A stretch of DNA of 64,000 bases from Burkholderia vietnamiensis LMG 10929 (GTDB lineage Bacteria; Pseudomonadota; Gammaproteobacteria; Burkholderiales; Burkholderiaceae), in the NCBI RefSeq assembly GCF_000959445.1, contig NZ_CP009630.1, positions 1,054,001 through 1,118,000 on the forward strand, written 5' to 3'. Made by a program: the position numbers and the translations under genes. Below the pieces are notes generated by a model. It saw only the letters and a list, made by a program, of their open reading frames with translations, had not been told where the DNA came from and ran no database searches. Shown here piece after piece: positions 1 through 8,177 of the stretch. Each line of letters begins with the position of its first letter. Within the stretch, counting starts at the first letter, position 1.

Positions 1-2390
1 TGACGAATCGTCGCGAGCGTGGAAAGCGGCACGGCAAAACCGTCGGCATTGCGCACCGCAAGCTTGCCGATGTTGCCGACGGTCTGACGCTGGGCCGGGT
101 CAAGCACGACCGCGACGTCATAAGTACGGCTGCCCTCGTAGATTTGCGCTACGGTGACGCCGGCGTAGGCGGCCTGGATCGCATCGAGCACCTCGACGGG
201 CCGGAAGCCCCAGCGGCTCAGTGCGTCGGGATTCAGCGTCACGTCCAGTTCCGGAATGCCTGGTGGCGAATCCACCTTCACGCTGGCAACGCCGTGGATC
301 GTGCCGATCAACTGGGCGATCTGCTGCGCTGTGCGATCGATGACGTCCAGATTGTTGCCGAACACCTTCACGACCACCGGGGCTGTGGCGCCCGAAATGG
401 TTTCGTCGATGCGCTCCTCGAGAAAGGTGTTGACCGAGGTGGATAGGCCCGGAAAGCGTGACAGCGCCTGGCGGATCCGGTAGAGCGCCCAGCTCTGGCC
501 CGATGCGCCCATCGGCTTGAGGTCAACCTCGAACTCGGAGAGCTGCACGCCGGTCGGATCGACCACACCGTTGGCGCGGCCGGCACGTTGCGCCACGAGA
601 CGCACGCCCGGCACCTGCATCAGCGCGTTCGAGACCTGCGTGCCGATGCGTATGGATTCGGCAAGCGACGTGCCCGGCGCGAGCCCCATGTGAACGGTGT
701 AATGGCCTTCGCGCAGTTGCGGAATAAAACTCCCGCTCATGAAAGGCAGCGACGCGAGCGCGGCGGCGCACAAGACCGCGCCGATCACCATGATTACCTT
801 CACATGCTGCTCGACTTTCGTCAGCATGGCGATGTAGCGTGTCTTCAGGCGCCCGATCAGGCGCGGCTCCCGCTCGGGCAAGGGTCCCTTCGCCAGCAGC
901 GCGAGCGCCATCGCCGGTGTGAGCGTCAGGGCGACGCCCAGCGACGCCAGCACCGCGAGAATGTAGGCGATGCCGAGCGGTGCGAAGAGCCGTCCGCCGA
1001 TACCCGTGAGCGTGAGCACGGGCAGAAAGATCAGCATCACGATGAAGGTGGCGAACACCACGGCGCTGCGCACTTCGAGCGATGCGCGCAGCACGATGCG
1101 AAACGCTGGAAGCGGCTGGGCCAGGGTGCAGTTCTCGCGCAGGCGCCGGTAGATGTTCTCGACGTCGATGATGGCATCGTCGACCACCTCGCCCAGTGCG
1201 ATGGCGAGCCCGCCCAGGGTCATGGTGTTCAGGCTAACGCCGAACGACGTCAATACGATGATCGCGACCAGCAGCGACAGCGGTATCGCGACCGCGGAGA
1301 TCACTGCAGTGCGCACGTTCAGGAGGAACAGGAACAGCACGGCGATGACCAGCACGGCGCCGACGATGAGTGTCGTGCGCAGGTGAGCGACGGCGGCCTC
1401 GATGAAGTTGGCAGGCCGGAAGACGTTGGTGTTCACGTCCACGCCTTGCCGGGCGAGCGCGGGCTCAAGTCCGGCGAGTGTCCTTTCGATGGCGCGCGTC
1501 ACGGCCATCGTGTTGGTCCCATACTGGGCTTCCATCACGACCATCACGCCGGGCTTGCCCATGATCGATGCGGCGCCTACCGCGGGTGCATCGCCCCATG
1601 TCACGTTGGCGATATCGCCCAGGCGAACCGCCCCGCCGTTGCTGGAGCGCAGTACGACGCTGGCGAGCTTTTGCGGTGTTGCGATCTGGCCATCGGCGTT
1701 GATGGCGATGCGCTGGTTGCTGTTCTCGATGAACCCGGCGCCGTGCACGCCGGTGGCCTGGCGCGCCGCGGCAATCACCTCCTGAATCGACAGCCCATGG
1801 CCGATCAGTTTCGCAGGGTCGACCTGGATCTGCATCTGGCGCGTCTCGCCGCCGAATACGATCACGTCGGCCACGCCGGAGGTGCCGAGCAACTGCGGTT
1901 TGACGGTCCACTGGGCGATGTCGTAGAGGTCCGCGAGCGAGCGTGTTTTCGACGTGAAGCCGATGGTGCGCACAACGCTCGTTGTCGTGGTGAGCGGCAG
2001 GAGCTGGGGGGCTGTGACACCCACTGGAAGCGCGCCCGCGAGCCCGCCAATGCGCTCGGTGACGAGCTGCCGGACCTGCATCACATTGGCGTGGTCATCG
2101 AACACAAGCGTGACCGAGGAGAGGCCCTGCATGGACCGCGAGCGAATCGACTGCAGGCCGGTCATGCCGCCCAGGGCATTTTCTACCGGCTGGGTAACGA
2201 GCATTTCCACCTGCTCGCTGGTCATGCCTGGCGCGGCCGTCTGCACGATGCTCATCGGCGGCGCGAATTCAGGAAAGACGTCGAGCCTGGCGCGCGTCAG
2301 TGTAAAGAGCCCGTAGCCGGCGGCCACGACGGCCAGCGAGAAGATGACGCCGCGAAAGCGCAGCGAAAAGCGGATGATCGCGTTAAGCAT
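1..2390 (-). CDS. Heavy-metal efflux RND permease, CusA/CzcA family (3' end outside window)
   Basis: Inner-membrane proton-driven pump that exports metal cations through a CusCBA/CzcCBA-type tripartite complex. About 796 codons are present; full family members are near 1040 residues, so the C-terminal quarter lies beyond the left edge. The N-terminus starts MLNAIIRFSLRFRGVIF, the usual first helix. The HME-RND signature GEVVDDAIIDVENI, in transmembrane helix 4, sits near residue 400 and carries the paired acidic residues of proton relay. The ATG lies 53 bases after the adaptor stop, in the same operon. The metal cannot be assigned because the distal periplasmic region is incomplete. Family assignment is firm; substrate is not. 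Confidence 0.93.
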   Translation of the reverse strand, partial: MLNAIIRFSLRFRGVIFSLAVVAAGYGLFTLTRARLDVFPEFAPPMSIVQTAAPGMTSEQVEMLVTQPVENALGGMTGLQSIRSRSMQGLSSVTLVFDDHANVMQVRQLVTERIGGLAGALPVGVTAPQLLPLTTTTSVVRTIGFTSKTRSLADLYDIAQWTVKPQLLGTSGVADVIVFGGETRQMQIQVDPAKLIGHGLSIQEVIAAARQATGVHGAGFIENSNQRIAINADGQIATPQKLASVVLRSSNGGAVRLGDIANVTWGDAPAVGAASIMGKPGVMVVMEAQYGTNTMAVTRAIERTLAGLEPALARQGVDVNTNVFRPANFIEAAVAHLRTTLIVGAVLVIAVLFLFLLNVRTAVISAVAIPLSLLVAIIVLTSFGVSLNTMTLGGLAIALGEVVDDAIIDVENIYRRLRENCTLAQPLPAFRIVLRASLEVRSAVVFATFIVMLIFLPVLTLTGIGGRLFAPLGIAYILAVLASLGVALTLTPAMALALLAKGPLPEREPRLIGRLKTRYIAMLTKVEQHVKVIMVIGAVLCAAALASLPFMSGSFIPQLREGHYTVHMGLAPGTSLAESIRIGTQVSNALMQVPGVRLVAQRAGRANGVVDPTGVQLSEFEVDLKPMGASGQSWALYRIRQALSRFPGLSTSVNTFLEERIDETISGATAPVVVKVFGNNLDVIDRTAQQIAQLIGTIHGVASVKVDSPPGIPELDVTLNPDALSRWGFRPVEVLDAIQAAYAGVTVAQIYEGSRTYDVAVVLDPAQRQTVGNIGKLAVRNADGFAVPLSTLATIR

Positions 2391-2443
2391 GGGACGTGGA
2401 GTCGCGTTGTTCTGGCCGACGCATGTACAGGTCGATCGCAGGA

Positions 2444-3508
2444 TCAGTCATCACACTCAGGCGGATCCTTGCAGGCGGTGGCGATGCCCTGAGGCTTGAG
2501 CTCTTCAGAAAGCAGCAGCTGCGCCCCCTGCGTCACGATCTGGTCGCCGGCGTGAAAGCCAGACGTCACCATGAAGCCGTGGTCGCCCTCGGTGCCGGCC
2601 GGCACGTAGCGCCGCGTAAAGCGCCCGGGTGCCGTGCGCACATAGGCCCACGTCTGGCCTCCGTACCACACCACCGCCCGCTGCGGGATCATCAGGCCGG
2701 ACACGGCCTGGCTCGATGTCGGCACGCGCGCGCTCGTGCGCAGATTGGCTGGCAGCGCGGCATCGGCGATGTAAAGCCATGGGTTGCCCTGCACAGCAGG
2801 ATCGGCAAGCGGCGAGGCGGAAAGTCGTTGGGCCGGCACCCAGCGGCCGTCGGTCGTACCGACGACGATGCGCTCGGGCGGCGCCATGCCAAAGCTTGCG
2901 GGCAACGTGACACGCAGCACGACCGCCTGGCCCGACTGGAGGCGCTGGAACAGCTTCGAGGCGGGTGCCGCTGTGGCATTCGCGAGCGCGTCGCCGAACT
3001 GCTGCCGCACTGTGCCCTCAAGGCCGGCCAGCGTGACCCGGGCGGACTGCAGCTTTGCGTCGTCACCCTGCATCGCTGACTGTGCAGCCTGCAGACTCTT
3101 CAGCGAAACATTACGGTCGTCGGCGTATAGCGTGCGGCTGCCCTGGTACTGCGTACGCGAACTGACCGCCTGCGCGGTGAGCGTGTCGACGTTCGCGCGC
3201 GCGCTGGCGAGCCGGTTGCGCAGATCGAAGAGCGGCTGCAGGTCGATCACCGTGGCGTCGGCGCTGATGCCGGACTGGCTCGTGACAGTTGCGAGCGGCG
3301 CAACCTCGATGTGGCTGGCGCGCTGCGCTTCGGGGCTTACGACCACGACCGTTTCGCCGTTGACCGTTTGCACCGCAGACGGTGGGGACGACGGCGCATC
3401 GGCGGTTGTCGAGGCTCCCGGATCGTGAACTGCCTGATAGATGTACCAGCCCGCGCCCGAGGCGAAGGCCAGCGAAATGACGGAGAGAAGAATCAGTCGG
3501 AGTTTCAT
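2444..3508 (-). CDS. Periplasmic adaptor (membrane fusion protein) of the metal efflux pump
   Basis: CusB/CzcB-type adaptor, 354 residues, linking the permease to the outer-membrane factor. An N-terminal hydrophobic anchor (residues 4-25) is followed by a barrel-sandwich region opening with VVVVSPEAQRASHIEV, a coiled-coil hairpin around residues 90-170, and a beta-barrel/membrane-proximal part that ends SEELKPQGIATA. The C-terminus carries two cysteines (CKDPPEC), a possible metal contact, though this is inference. Its start codon overlaps the stop of the outer-membrane-factor gene by four bases (ATGA), showing translational coupling. Confidence 0.9.
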   Translation of the reverse strand: MKLRLILLSVISLAFASGAGWYIYQAVHDPGASTTADAPSSPPSAVQTVNGETVVVVSPEAQRASHIEVAPLATVTSQSGISADATVIDLQPLFDLRNRLASARANVDTLTAQAVSSRTQYQGSRTLYADDRNVSLKSLQAAQSAMQGDDAKLQSARVTLAGLEGTVRQQFGDALANATAAPASKLFQRLQSGQAVVLRVTLPASFGMAPPERIVVGTTDGRWVPAQRLSASPLADPAVQGNPWLYIADAALPANLRTSARVPTSSQAVSGLMIPQRAVVWYGGQTWAYVRTAPGRFTRRYVPAGTEGDHGFMVTSGFHAGDQIVTQGAQLLLSEELKPQGIATACKDPPECDD

Positions 3509-4902
3509 CGTGTTGTCTCCTCACCGAGGGGGTGGCTCACTGCCTCATGGCCGACGGGAGCAAGCGGGCTCTGCATTGCATCTTCGAGCGCGCCGGCGGC
3601 CTGCTGGACGGCGACCTCGGCGTCCAGCCGCGCGGTCTCGCTGGTCTGATAGTCGGCTTTCGCCTGCGTGAAGGTCAGTCGGTCCGTACTGCCGCTGGAG
3701 AAAGCGGCCGCCTGGCTGTCGAGCTGCCGGCGGGCACTCGCCAGATGGGCATCGGACAGCTGCAGCGCTTCGAGGCTCGCCTGGTAGCGCGTCAACGCGT
3801 GCTCAAGATCGCCGAGAATCCTGTCCTGCAGCGCAGCGGTACGCACTGCCGCCTCCCTGCGCTTCGCCTCGGCTTCCTTGATGCCGCCCTGGTTCCGGTC
3901 AAAGATCGGCATCGTGATACCGGCGAGTCCGAAACCGATCTTGTTGGTGCCCGTGTCGTAGGTGTAGCCGGAGCCGAGGTGAATGTCCGGATACTGTTTC
4001 GCGACCTCGAGCTGAAGCGCCGATTCGGCCGCAGCGTAACCGGCGAGCGAAGCGAGCAGATCGGCGCGATGGAAGATGGCTGTACGCTGCGCATCGGCAG
4101 CGGGCGGCGCAGGAGGAACCGTGCCGAACGCGCTGAGGTCGAGCGCCACGCTGTCGAGCGCGGCGACCGGCACGCCGATCGCGGCAGCCAGTTGGGCGCG
4201 GGCGTCCTGTTCGGCGCTGCGCGCGGCGGCCAGATCACCCTGGGCCTGGGTGTCAGAAAGGACGGCCGCCTCGACGTCGGGCTGGGAATACTGGCCGACG
4301 GCGAGTCGGTGGCGGCTCATCACGGCGATCTGCCGCTGGGCTTCAGCCCTGGCAGACACGAAGGCCATGCGTTCACGAGCGGCATAGACAGCGAGCATGG
4401 CAGCGCGCACCTGGGCACGGACCGTCCAAGCCGCGTTGAGGATGTTCAGCCGGGCGGCTTCCGACAGGTGGGTCGCCTGATCGACGCGATAGCCGCGCTT
4501 GCCCGCGGTCTCGATCGGGATGTCGAGGGCCGGCCCCCACGTGAACGGAGCGCCCGGTCCGGGGTTGGGCGTCGCGTACTGGAATGGCAGTTGCAGGACC
4601 GGGTTCGGAATCGCGTCAGCAACCCGGATACCGGCCTTGGCGGTGCCCCACTGCGCTCGCGCGATATCCAGCGCCGGGCTGTAATACCAGGCCGCCAGGG
4701 TCAGCATCTCGCGGTTCCAGCGCGCCGGCGGCCATGATTGAACGTCGTGCCCGAGTTCGTGCGCGAGGTACGTACGCAGCCCGTCGCTCGCGAGCGAGCG
4801 CTCCTCGAACTGTCGAGCCATCTGGGCCGACGCGATCGGCTGCGCGTGGTAGGTCGCACAGCCAGACAGCAGGGTAAATGCAATCAATATCGCTCGGTGC
4901 AT
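3505..4902 (-). CDS. Outer-membrane factor (TolC/CusC-like) of the metal efflux pump
   Basis: About 465 residues from the ATG at 4902; a GTG four codons upstream (4914) is the alternative start. The N-terminus has a lipoprotein signal ending L-S-G-C, so the protein is probably lipidated, as in CusC/NodT. The rest shows the two alanine-rich helical repeats of outer-membrane efflux proteins, for example DRLTFTQAKADYQTSETARL near the end. It forms the outer-membrane channel for the pump encoded just downstream and overlaps the adaptor start by four bases. A 65-base gap separates it from the sensor kinase upstream on the same strand. Confidence 0.9.
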   Translation of the reverse strand: MHRAILIAFTLLSGCATYHAQPIASAQMARQFEERSLASDGLRTYLAHELGHDVQSWPPARWNREMLTLAAWYYSPALDIARAQWGTAKAGIRVADAIPNPVLQLPFQYATPNPGPGAPFTWGPALDIPIETAGKRGYRVDQATHLSEAARLNILNAAWTVRAQVRAAMLAVYAARERMAFVSARAEAQRQIAVMSRHRLAVGQYSQPDVEAAVLSDTQAQGDLAAARSAEQDARAQLAAAIGVPVAALDSVALDLSAFGTVPPAPPAADAQRTAIFHRADLLASLAGYAAAESALQLEVAKQYPDIHLGSGYTYDTGTNKIGFGLAGITMPIFDRNQGGIKEAEAKRREAAVRTAALQDRILGDLEHALTRYQASLEALQLSDAHLASARRQLDSQAAAFSSGSTDRLTFTQAKADYQTSETARLDAEVAVQQAAGALEDAMQSPLAPVGHEAVSHPLGEETTR

Positions 4903-4979
4903 TCCGGCATCCACGAGTCTCGCTGCCCGTTCAGGCGGCCCCAGACCCGGATGCTACGCAACCAGTTGTGAAATTTTCG

Positions 4980-6293
4980 TCAAGAGGGGGCCGGATAGGC
5001 ACCATCCCCCGTCCCGGCAGGGCTGCCGACAGGCAGACGCAGCGACACGCGCGTGCCGCGCCCCGGTTCGCTTTCGAGTTTGATCTGCCAGCCGTAACGG
5101 CCGCAGATCTTTTTCACGATCGCGAGGCCGATGCCGAAGCCGCGTTCCGCCGCGTGCGTCCGGTCCGCCTGATAGAAACGGTCGAACACATGCGGCAGCG
5201 CGTGTTCCGGGATACCTGGGCCGGTATCCTCGATATGCAGCCAGCCATCGGCGTAGGAGACATGCACGTGCCCGTGGTCGGTATGTCGGACCGCATTGTC
5301 GATCAGGTTCGAGAGCACGATGGCGAGTGCGGACCGGTTCGCTTCTATTTGCGTACTGGGGGCCACATCGACTACCGGTTCGATGCCCCTGTCGGCCAGG
5401 CGATCCGCGAGCGGCGTCAGTGCCGTCCAGATCAAGCCCACGAGTCCGACAGGTTCGACGTCCCGCACCGAATCTTCACGTGCCAGCATCAGGAGCACAT
5501 TGACCCGCTCGCGCATGCTGTCTGCCGCCCGGTCAATCTGCGCAAGCCGCGCGCGCGACTTGCCACTGATGGCGGGATCTTGCTCGAGCAACTCGCAGCT
5601 AGTCTTGATCGCGGTAAGCGGCGTGCGCAGTTCATGGCTGACGTTGCCGGTGAATTCCTTCTCCCGCTCGATCATGTCCGCCATGCCTCGATGGTAGTCA
5701 TTGAACGCGTCAACCAGCCCGACGAGCTCGGCTTCGTCATACCTGCCAGGATCGATCGATGCTGTCCGTTCATGTTTGAGCGCCTTGACCTGCTTCGCAA
5801 GGCTGGCCACCTGACGCACCAGCAGGCCCGACACTCCGAACGAGAGCCAGACTGTCAGCAGCGCGAACACCCCCGTGCCGGCCATCAGCGCGTTGATCAC
5901 CTTCTTGAAATGCTCTTCGTAACGACTGAAGTTGTAGACGCGGTAGAACCGCGTCGTGCCGAACGGGGCGATCGCAACGTGGATCTCTCGCCCGCCGACG
6001 ATAATCTCGTGGATTCCGTCAGGCAGCGCGCCGACCGTTGCGGGCAGCGCGATCGGCGGCCTGTCCGTCGTCGAGACGTACCCCCGCAGGCGCTGGTCGA
6101 ACGGCGGCAACTCGGACGGATCCGCGTTGTAGCCGCGCAGCACGCTGGCCATATCGTCCTGGATCAGCGCGGCGATCAGCTTTTCTTCCTGAGCTTCCGC
6201 GAGCACCCTGACGCCGAGCGCCTGGGCGAGGAGCAGGACAATCGCGAGCGCCGAGAAAACGAGCGCGACCTTGACGCGCAGGCTACGACGCAT
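4980..6293 (-). CDS. Sensor histidine kinase of the metal-efflux operon
   Basis: Inner-membrane two-component sensor of 437 residues. Two transmembrane segments (about 7-28 and 136-158) enclose a periplasmic domain of about 105 residues. The H-box FTGNVSHELRTPLTAI places the phosphorylated histidine at residue 220; the N-box NLIDNAVRHT and ATP-lid motifs DTGPGIP and FGIGLAIVKKI follow. It overlaps the response-regulator stop by 11 bases and is followed by the pump genes, so it probably senses the exported metal in the periplasm and controls the operon. The ligand is not visible from sequence. Confidence 0.92.
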   Translation of the reverse strand: MRRSLRVKVALVFSALAIVLLLAQALGVRVLAEAQEEKLIAALIQDDMASVLRGYNADPSELPPFDQRLRGYVSTTDRPPIALPATVGALPDGIHEIIVGGREIHVAIAPFGTTRFYRVYNFSRYEEHFKKVINALMAGTGVFALLTVWLSFGVSGLLVRQVASLAKQVKALKHERTASIDPGRYDEAELVGLVDAFNDYHRGMADMIEREKEFTGNVSHELRTPLTAIKTSCELLEQDPAISGKSRARLAQIDRAADSMRERVNVLLMLAREDSVRDVEPVGLVGLIWTALTPLADRLADRGIEPVVDVAPSTQIEANRSALAIVLSNLIDNAVRHTDHGHVHVSYADGWLHIEDTGPGIPEHALPHVFDRFYQADRTHAAERGFGIGLAIVKKICGRYGWQIKLESEPGRGTRVSLRLPVGSPAGTGDGAYPAPS

Positions 6294-6972
6294 GGGAGTC
6301 GTCCGCGTCGAGGCGGTAGCCGATCCCGTGGATCGTCTCGACCAATTCCGTCTCGCCGGGTTGGTTCAATGCCTTGCGCAACGTATAGACGTGCGCGCGC
6401 AGCGTGTCGCTGCCCGGCAGCTCGTCGCCCCAGACCTCGCTTTCGAGTTCTGCGCGCGTGAATACGCGGGTCGGGGACTGCATCAGGATGCGCAACAGAT
6501 GCAGGCATTTGGGCTGAAGCTTGATCGGACGGCCGGCGCGCTCGACGGCGAGCGTGCCCAAATCGAGCCGCACGTCCACGAAGCGAAGTTCCGGTACGGC
6601 AACCAGGCCGCGATAGCGTTTGGTCAGCGCGTCCAGACGCGCACCGACCTCCTTGAGCGAGAACGGCTTGACCAGATAGTCGTCCGCGCCATACTCGAAG
6701 CCGCTCAGCTTGTCGTCGAGCGCATCTCTGGCGGTCAACATCAGGACCGGCGTGTCGCGATGCGCTTCGTCGCGCAGCTTGCGGCACAACATCAGGCCGT
6801 CCATCCCGGGCAGCGAGATATCCAGCAAGATCGCATCCCAAGCGTCAGAAAGGGCGAGGTGCAGCCCTGCAGGGCCACTTGACGCGACGTCGACATGAAA
6901 GCCGCGGCCTTCCAGATAGTCATAGACGTTCGCGGCGATCGCTGCGTCGTCTTCGATGATGAGCACTTTCAT
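6283..6972 (-). CDS. OmpR-family response regulator
   Basis: DNA-binding partner of the adjacent kinase, 229 residues from MKVLIIEDD at 6972. An open frame extends further upstream, but that extension does not resemble a receiver domain, so this start is preferred. Receiver residues are all present: D8/D9, phospho-acceptor D51 in LLDISLPGMDG, T80 and K102 (VKPF). The C-terminal half is a winged helix with ESEVWGDELPGSDTLRAHVY, typical of OmpR/PhoB, and is closest in style to QseB/IrlR/CusR regulators. It is first in the rr-hk-omf-adaptor-permease operon, and likely autoregulates it. Confidence 0.93.
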   Translation of the reverse strand: MKVLIIEDDAAIAANVYDYLEGRGFHVDVASSGPAGLHLALSDAWDAILLDISLPGMDGLMLCRKLRDEAHRDTPVLMLTARDALDDKLSGFEYGADDYLVKPFSLKEVGARLDALTKRYRGLVAVPELRFVDVRLDLGTLAVERAGRPIKLQPKCLHLLRILMQSPTRVFTRAELESEVWGDELPGSDTLRAHVYTLRKALNQPGETELVETIHGIGYRLDADDSHAS

Positions 6973-7436
6973 GAGCGAATGGGCAACGGTAAGTTTCTGC
7001 GTGCTTCGGATGCATGTGCCGACCTTGCCGTGCAGGGGCGCATTCCGGTCAGCAAGCGCGTCGATCAGCTCAACCCCGCACATTATCGGAAGATGGTGGA
7101 TCCTAAAGCACCGTCCCGGTGACCCGAAGGCAGGGCGAGATTACTGGTACGGAAGTAAATCGAACGAAGACACCAGGAAGGTCCCGCCAGCACTTCGGAA
7201 AGCGCGAAAGCTGCCTCGAACCAAAGGCTCGCGTCGAACACCAAGTGAAGCTTCCTTTCGTCGAGCAACGCGTTTGTGCGGATTACACGCGTATATTCAT
7301 ACTTTGCCGTTGTTTCGTTGACGCTGACGAGCAGGCGGCGATGAAGATTCGCCACGCATGCGGACGGTGTCGAACGGTATCGTCCGGCCGGCGATGGATC
7401 GCCGGCCGGACGACAAACAACGCCGTGGACAGCCCG
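6973..7436. other. Intergenic region upstream of the metal-efflux operon
   Basis: About 460 bases between the DUF4148 gene and the response regulator. It should hold the promoter for the efflux operon. I could not pick out a clear direct-repeat operator. No convincing coding frame is present. A strong hairpin at 7381-7412 is listed separately. Confidence 0.5.
7381..7412 (-). terminator. Strong 15-bp hairpin downstream of the DUF4148 gene
   Basis: Arms 7381-7395 (CGTCCGGCCGGCGAT) and 7398-7412 are exact reverse complements with a two-base centre. The hairpin begins 24 bases past the DUF4148 stop. No long T-run follows on either strand, so it is a terminator or 3'-end stabiliser rather than a textbook intrinsic terminator. 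Confidence 0.55.
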
Positions 7437-7748
7437 TCAGTGATGAAGATAGATCGAGCGCGACGCAGCGTGAGTCGTGAGGGCATGCCCCGAGTTGCTA
7501 CCTGCGGATTGTGCGGAGCCGTAACCTGTTGTGTCGGCCTGGGCAGTCGACTGGGACGAGTTCAGCCGCGCTTCTGCCTGCTGGATGGATTGCGGATAGT
7601 GAATGTCTTTGCGGGCCGGGTTGTATCCGGCGTGCTCGATCTGAACGAGTTGTGCACGAACTTCCGCTCGCGTAAGACCTTGTCCCGCGAACGCAAGTGC
7701 AGGAACCACCGCAAGTGCCAGCATGACAGTTCGAATGGCGAGTTTCAT
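7437..7748 (-). CDS. DUF4148 small exported protein
   Basis: 103 residues from ATG 7748, preceded by GGAGAT. An N-terminal signal peptide ends around ALAFAGQ. The DUF4148 core LTRAEVRAQLVQIEHAGYNP is followed by a low-complexity Ser/Gln/Ala tail. Such proteins are abundant in Burkholderia and are secreted or periplasmic with no established function. It stands alone, with its own upstream region and a hairpin after the stop. Confidence 0.85.
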   Translation of the reverse strand: MKLAIRTVMLALAVVPALAFAGQGLTRAEVRAQLVQIEHAGYNPARKDIHYPQSIQQAEARLNSSQSTAQADTTGYGSAQSAGSNSGHALTTHAASRSIYLHH

Positions 7749-7945
7749 GGCCGTGATCTCCAGTGAGTTGGGAAGGGCAGTCACACGATGTGCGATGCCG
7801 TAGAAACAGCATGCGCCTTCCGAACTGAAGATAATGTTAACGATGACGTTGATGAGGCGGTTCGAAAGTGCAATGCGAATGTGCGGTGCGCGGGCCCAGG
7901 TGGGCGTTTCGCGCCGGCCTATCGCAGCGGGAAAGGTGTCGGAAC

Positions 7946-7973
7946 AAAAAAAGACCCGGACTCGCACCGGGTC
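7946..7973 (-). terminator. Rho-independent terminator (minus strand)
   Basis: Stem GACCCGG (7953-7959) pairs with CCGGGTC (7967-7973), and the minus strand continues into seven T residues (7952-7946). This is a full intrinsic terminator about 205 bases downstream of the P-type ATPase stop. Confidence 0.85.
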
Positions 7974-8105
7974 AAACGAGCGCGGCGAACGACAAGCAAC
8001 GAATTTCAAGCGTCGATTGTTGCTTGCTGCGTTTACCGTCACTCTGCGTGGACGAACGAAACAAGAGCCGCACGGTATCGAACGGGCGCGGCATATGCAC
8101 GTTGC
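7946..8105 (-). ncRNA. Candidate small RNA (or 40-codon mRNA) ending in an intrinsic terminator
   Basis: A minus-strand segment between a PmrA/QseB-like box (8115-8131) and a complete intrinsic terminator (7973-7946). Inside it, arms 7993-8000 and 8019-8026 (CAAGCAAC/GTTGCTTG) can pair, giving a structured RNA of about 150 nt. The same strand also holds a 40-codon frame, 8094 to 7972 (starts MPRPFDTVRLLF), whose stop overlaps the terminator stem, but it has no good ribosome-binding site. The 5' end is a guess. The terminator could instead serve read-through from the P-type ATPase gene 200 bases upstream. Confidence 0.35.
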
Positions 8106-8114
8106 CATGCCATA

Positions 8115-8131
8115 CTTAAGTTATCCTTAAG
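8115..8131. promoter_or_regulatory. PmrA/QseB-like direct repeat CTTAAG-N5-CTTAAG
   Basis: CTTAAG at 8115-8120 and 8126-8131 separated by TTATC, with a further CTTAA at 8132-8136. The 11-base period and half-site match the known PmrA/QseB-type operator pattern. CTTAAG is itself palindromic, so direction is ambiguous, but only the minus strand leads to a terminator. Probable binding site for an OmpR-family regulator. Confidence 0.5.
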
Positions 8132-8177
8132 CTTAACGGAAATGGGTAACGCGTAAACTGAACTCTTGATATGAGAC

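Noticed and set aside
588..2492. 634-codon open frame on the plus strand
   Set aside because: It is antisense to the CusA-like permease and reads as His/Arg/Asp-rich low-complexity sequence without any domain, a product of GC-rich codon bias.
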